A stretch of DNA of 64,000 nt, taken from Anastatus disparis (lineage: Eukaryota; Arthropoda; Insecta; Hymenoptera; Eupelmidae). The notes under the pieces were generated by a model. The model saw only the letters and a list, made by a program, of their open reading frames with translations. It made no database searches and was not told the origin of the DNA. Of this stretch, positions 60,129-64,000 are shown piece by piece; position 1 is the stretch's first letter, and every line of letters starts with the position of its first letter. Made by a program: the position numbers and the translations under genes. Where the stretch lies: contig JAFFSR010000374.1 of assembly GCA_017163975.1 (NCBI GenBank), forward strand, positions 1,164,501 through 1,228,500, given 5' to 3'.

Positions 60129-60432
60129 TCTTACTATTATATAAAAGGACAGCGTTTGTTTGAATGTTCTCAATTATCTCAAAAACTACTGAACCGATCG
60201 TTTTCAAATTTTAAATTTAAATTCTTGATAATGTGACGAGTGTCATAGGCTATATAAATAATTACTTTTTTAATCAATAATCTTACTATTATATAAAAGG
60301 ACGGCGTTTGTTTGAATGTTCTCAATTATCTTAAAAACTACTGAACCGATCGTTTTCAAATTTTAAATTTAAATTCTTTATAATGTGACGAGTGTCATAG
60401 GCTATATAAATAATTACTTTTTTAATTAATAA
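60129..60432 (+). repeat. 152-bp tandem duplication of the Helitron 5' end
   Basis: The two units differ at only a few positions (for example GGACAGCG versus GGACGGCG). Each begins with the presumed 5' TC terminus. Confidence 0.93.
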
Positions 60433-60600
60433 TTGCAATAAAATAATAATAGACCTAGATCTTAACGCGTAGGGAATAGGGACTACTTTTTTTCGGCGTT
60501 CTGCGGTCAACATGCTCTATCCTTGCTACTTTCCTTGGTTGCCCAATAGGTGGCGACCGATTTTGTCTTTCACTTTATTAAACTGGTACGGTAGAAATAC

Positions 60601-61230
60601 TTTTATGTCGTCGTAGGCCGTATTCGGTGGAATACCTATAGACCACGCTAAATTTGTATAGACATTGCATACGTTCATGCTAATATCTCGACGATATTCT
60701 CTCTGTCAATACTCCCTAAGGAAGTATTGACAGCTCTATACTCCCTAAGGGAGTATTGACAGATCGAGATATCGCACAACATGGCCGTATATGACGCGAG
60801 TGACATCGATTCGTAGGTTAGTGAAAACAAAAGAATGTCGTTAGATATGTCAATGCTCATACAAATTCATATAAAATCTTAACTTTACAGAATGTTTTGT
60901 TTAAACAAATTTTCAAAGTTAAACAGTTAATAAGTAAAATAAATAAGTAAATAATGACATTATTTACTTTTTTTTAATAAAACATATATCATTAATTTTA
61001 AAAAATCATTTTTATAGTTCCTCATACGGCCTACCAACGACATAAAATTATCAACGTAACTTGGGAGTACGAAGGATGAATCCAGGCTTGACTAAAGTGC
61101 TTGTCGCTTGAGCAGCAGTCAGTCTCGGGCGCGCTTCGCGCGCCCTCGACCAACTGCTACTCAAGCGATAAACACTTTAGTCTCGCCTGTATTCATCCTT
61201 CGTACTCCCAAGTTACGTATATAACTAATA
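60601..61230. mobile_element. Foldback element copy B
   Basis: It starts TTTTATGTCGTCGTAGGCCG and ends TACGTATATAACTAATA, like copy A at 20411-20994. Shared blocks in the same order include GCTAAATTTGTAT, CGTAGGTTAGTGAAAA, TATAGTTCCTC, ACGGCCTAC, GCTTGAGCAG and the core GGGCGCGCTTCGCGCGCCC. The hairpin stems (CTCCCTAAGGGAGTATTGAC near 60740, and AACTTGGGAGTACGAAGGAT at 61067 with its mirror at 61192) are unlike those of copy A. Confidence 0.82.
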
Positions 61231-61709
61231 CACCTTTGATATTCCGTAACTTCAACACAATAAATTTTTATTGCATATTCTCTAATCACAGAGTAATATT
61301 ACCTCGGATTATTTAATGAAATATTTTCCTATTCCATTAGGCAGAATAAAAAATTAGACAATTTTTTTATCTTTAGACAAAATTTTATATCTTATTCAAG
61401 GAAATTTTTTATTCCTCAAATATCTATTGGCTTTTAATCAAAATACAATTTCTCATAGATTTTTCAAGAAATTTCATGTTTAGAAAACTTAACCATTTTT
61501 ATACAAATAAATTTTTTTTTAACTTTTTTAATCATTAATAATATGAAAAAAAAAATTTTTTCCATTTATTAACACAATCGCAAATAACGTTGATTTTATC
61601 ATCCTGTAAGAGTACGATTTAATAAATAATAGTTTTAGAGATTCTATTTCTATACCTACCGACTTCTGCCCAACTATTGCGCGGGCGAAGCCGAGACGGG
61701 GGATGCTAG

Positions 61710-62354
61710 TTTTATTATATTTTTATACATGCTTTCTAGAAATAAAAAATTTAATTTTACGTAACTATAATTTACAATCATATAAGAATTAATATATATA
61801 GGTATATGTTTAATATATAATTACCGATATTTCAGTTTCCCAAATTTTTAATTATTATTGAAAAATTTTCTGAAATATCTCTATATTATGCTTTTTATCA
61901 ATTAAAATAGAAGGCTGTAATATAGAGATATTTTTAAAAAATTTGGAAAACTGTAATATTGATATTTTACTTTCCCTTAAATAGGAATTAAATATGTGGC
62001 ACAATTTACTTTGTGTTAATTAAGTATGTATTTATCCCCTACTTCCAATTAATTTTTAAAACTTAATTCCAAAACAAATTATTTTACTTGAGGAAGACTG
62101 GCTTTTAACTAAGAAAACGAAAGATATTTCGATTATCAGATACTAAAAAGTTTATACAACTAAAATTTAACCCTTTTTATTATTTTAAAAATAATATATT
62201 CTAATTTATTGGATATAAATTATTTAATAAAATGTAATTGTATTTATTAAATATTATAATTTATTCTATTTATATAAACATTTTATGTCTACATTTTAAA
62301 TTTGAGTAGTTTTTCAAACTTTACTATGTGTTAAAACAACAAAAAAGAGATATA
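61710..62354. other. AT-rich DNA, small inverted repeat near 61840-61960
   Basis: GAAATATCTCTATATTATG and CTGTAATATAGAGATATTT form an imperfect hairpin. Otherwise nothing is seen. Confidence 0.5.
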
Positions 62355-62550
62355 TTAAGAGGGGTCGGGTCTATTCGCCGCTACATATAGGGTGGCGCTG
62401 CGGTCAGGTGAGAGAAATCTATTAAATATTTTTTATACAGCTATTTACAATTTTCTGAGACGACAATATACTTTTAATGTTGTCATTTCCTCTAGCCATC
62501 TATATGTAGAATAATTATTAATACTTATCTTCTTTGAAAAGTCTAAAATA
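62355..62550. mobile_element. Half copy of the GAGGCGGTC TTAA MITE
   Basis: TTAA at 62355 is followed by GAGGGGTCGGGTCTATTCGC and the same arm as 32016-32230. It is cut at 62550 by the next element, so its right half probably resumes beyond the window. Confidence 0.88.
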
Positions 62551-64000
62551 CCCTGTTGAAAATAATGACGTCTTTCTAAGACGTCTTTGAAGACGTCTTT
62601 GGTCGTGTCTTAGATTGGAACCAAAAAAGACGTCATTTTTCCAATGTTTAGAAAATTCAACAAATAACGTCTTTTTATTATTTCAAAGACGTATTTTTTT
62701 AATAAAAATGACGTCTTTTCTTACGAATTTTTATTTGAAAAATACGTCTTTGAAAATGTAAAATGACGTTATTTTTTAAATAGCTTTTCTAAACATTGGA
62801 AAAATGACATCTTTTTTGTTCCAATTTCAGACACAACTAAGGACGTCTTTCAAAGACGTCATTTTCTACGAATTTAGGAAAAAAAACATTATTTTTCATG
62901 AATTATGTCATTGAAAAATGACTTTACATGATAATCATTTTCCATTTAAAGAAAAAAACAACAAAAACGAGGTTAACCTCGTAGTTTCAACTCTTCGAAA
63001 AACGAAGAACATATGCGATTGAACTGAGAGCGTTCTGGCCTTATATATCTGCGTTTTTGAAATTTGTATAAGGGATCGCAAAACTTAAAAATCGCCACCT
63101 GGTGAGTTAAAATAGAATTGACACAAGCTCAACCATCAATTCGACTGTAAGTCACTAGGTGGCGATTTTCAAGTTTTGCGATCCCTTATACAAATTTCAA
63201 AGACGCAGATATATAAGGCTAGAATGATCTCAGTTTAATCGCAAATGCTCTTCGTTTTTTGAGGAGTTGAAAGTACGAGGTTTACCTCGTTTTTGTTGTT
63301 TTTTTCCTTTGAATGGAAAATGATTATCATGTAAAGTCATTTTTCAATGACATAATCCATGAAAAATGACGTTTTTTTTTTCTTAAATTCGGAGAAAATG
63401 ACGTCTTTGAAAGACGTCTTTAGTTGTGTCTGAAATTGGAACAAAAAAGATGTCATTTTTCCAATGTTTCGAAAAGCTATTTAACGAATAACGTCATTTT
63501 ACATTTTCAAAGACGTATTTTTTTAAATAAAAATACGTCTTTTTATAATTTCAAAGACGTATTTTTTAAATAAAAATTCGTAAGAAAAGACGTCATTTTT
63601 ATTAAAAAACATACGTCTTTGAAATAATATAAAGACGTCATTTGTTGAATTTTCTAAACATTGGAAAAATGACGTCTTTTTTGGTTCCAATCTAAGACAC
63701 GACCAAAGACGTCTTCAAAGACGTCTTAGAAAGACGTCATTATTTTCAACTGGAAGGACGTCATTCGTTTTAAAAAAAGAATTTTTTTTTGAAAATTTAT
63801 GTCTTTTACTATGAGTATTTATTGGAAAAATACGTCTTTGAAATTATTTTACTTATAAAAAAGACGTCATTTGGTTACTATATTTCCGGAACATTAAAAA
63901 AATGACGTCTTATTTTGTTCCAATCTAAGACACGACCAAAGACGTCTTCAAAAACATCTTTTAAAGACGTACTGGAAAGACGTCATTATTTTTAACAGGG
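62551..64000. mobile_element. Foldback element with CCCTGTT tips and GACGTC repeats
   Basis: CCCTGTTGAAAATAATGACG at 62551 matches the mirror of the last bases of the window (GACGTCATTATTTTTAACAG then GG). An inner palindrome (arms about 62551-62950 and 63350-63750) surrounds a further stem (AACGAGGTTAACCTCG, GGGATCGCAAAACTT) centred near 63120. A third, partial arm fills 63751-64000. About 20 GACGTC palindromes are scattered through it. No ORF. The exact coincidence with the window end means the true right border is unverified. Confidence 0.8.

Larger units (their letters stand above)
60129..61709 (+). mobile_element. Non-autonomous Helitron-like element with duplicated 5' end
   Basis: The 5' end starts TCTTACTATTATATAAAAGG after an A, and the 3' end is GCGGGCGAAGCCG, GACGGGGGATG then CTAG (61706-61709) followed by T. 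This TC...CTAG layout, insertion between A and T, and GC hairpin near the 3' end are the Helitron hallmarks. The first 152 bases occur twice in tandem (60129-60280 and from 60281). It encodes no Rep or helicase. A foldback element sits inside it at 60601-61230. Confidence 0.75.

Overview
The window is AT-rich, intergenic-type DNA from a eukaryote, most likely an insect. Decayed relics of a PHD-type non-LTR retrotransposon, a Penelope-like element, a Ty3/Gypsy element with env, a Helitron and a Transib/RAG1-like transposase, together with many TTAA-flanked palindromic MITEs, are typical of arthropod genomes. A hymenopteran host is a guess I cannot prove. I found no intact host gene. Nearly all coding sequence is pseudogenised by in-frame stops and frameshifts.

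Layout. 1-5.8 kb: a CR1/Jockey-like retrotransposon on the + strand. 5.9-12.3 kb: palindromic elements, a GAGATCTC palindrome cluster, a fragment of an unclassified transposase and further inverted repeats. 12.3-13.2 kb: a Penelope-like relic (-). 13.6-17.2 kb: an 11-copy 20-bp minisatellite, large hairpins, a GC-rich island, a ~170-bp satellite and a TTAA MITE. 17.2-31.9 kb: a nested composite whose outer ends are inverted repeats. Both flanks carry the same TATGGG-type minisatellite, and the interior holds a 3.9-kb palindromic element, a Transib/RAG1-like transposase relic and a 4.35-kb transposon with ~1-kb inverted repeats. A tRNA-derived SINE sits in the left minisatellite. 32-33.4 kb: two TTAA MITEs. 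34.1-41.9 kb: a 5'-deleted Ty3/Gypsy element with env and a putative 3' LTR. 43.2-47.4 kb: a Helitron Rep/helicase relic (-). 50.5-53.1 kb: two tandem, intron-containing RPA-like OB-fold gene relics (-), upstream of the Helitron. 53.9-58.9 kb: inverted-repeat elements and a broken transposon-like gene split by two MITEs. 60.1-61.7 kb: a non-autonomous Helitron enclosing a foldback element. 62.4-64.0 kb: a half MITE interrupted by a CCCTGTT-ended foldback rich in GACGTC.

The main theme is palindromy. More than fifteen inverted-repeat elements are present, several nested. Two copies of one foldback family (20411-20994 and 60601-61230) share a conserved backbone while their hairpin stems differ in sequence yet remain self-complementary within each copy. 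The other items most worth follow-up are the OB-fold gene pair next to the Helitron, the minisatellite-armed composite around the RAG1-like relic, and a transposon whose long terminal repeats contain the 3' end of its own gene.

All family assignments rest on motifs read by eye. No database search was possible.
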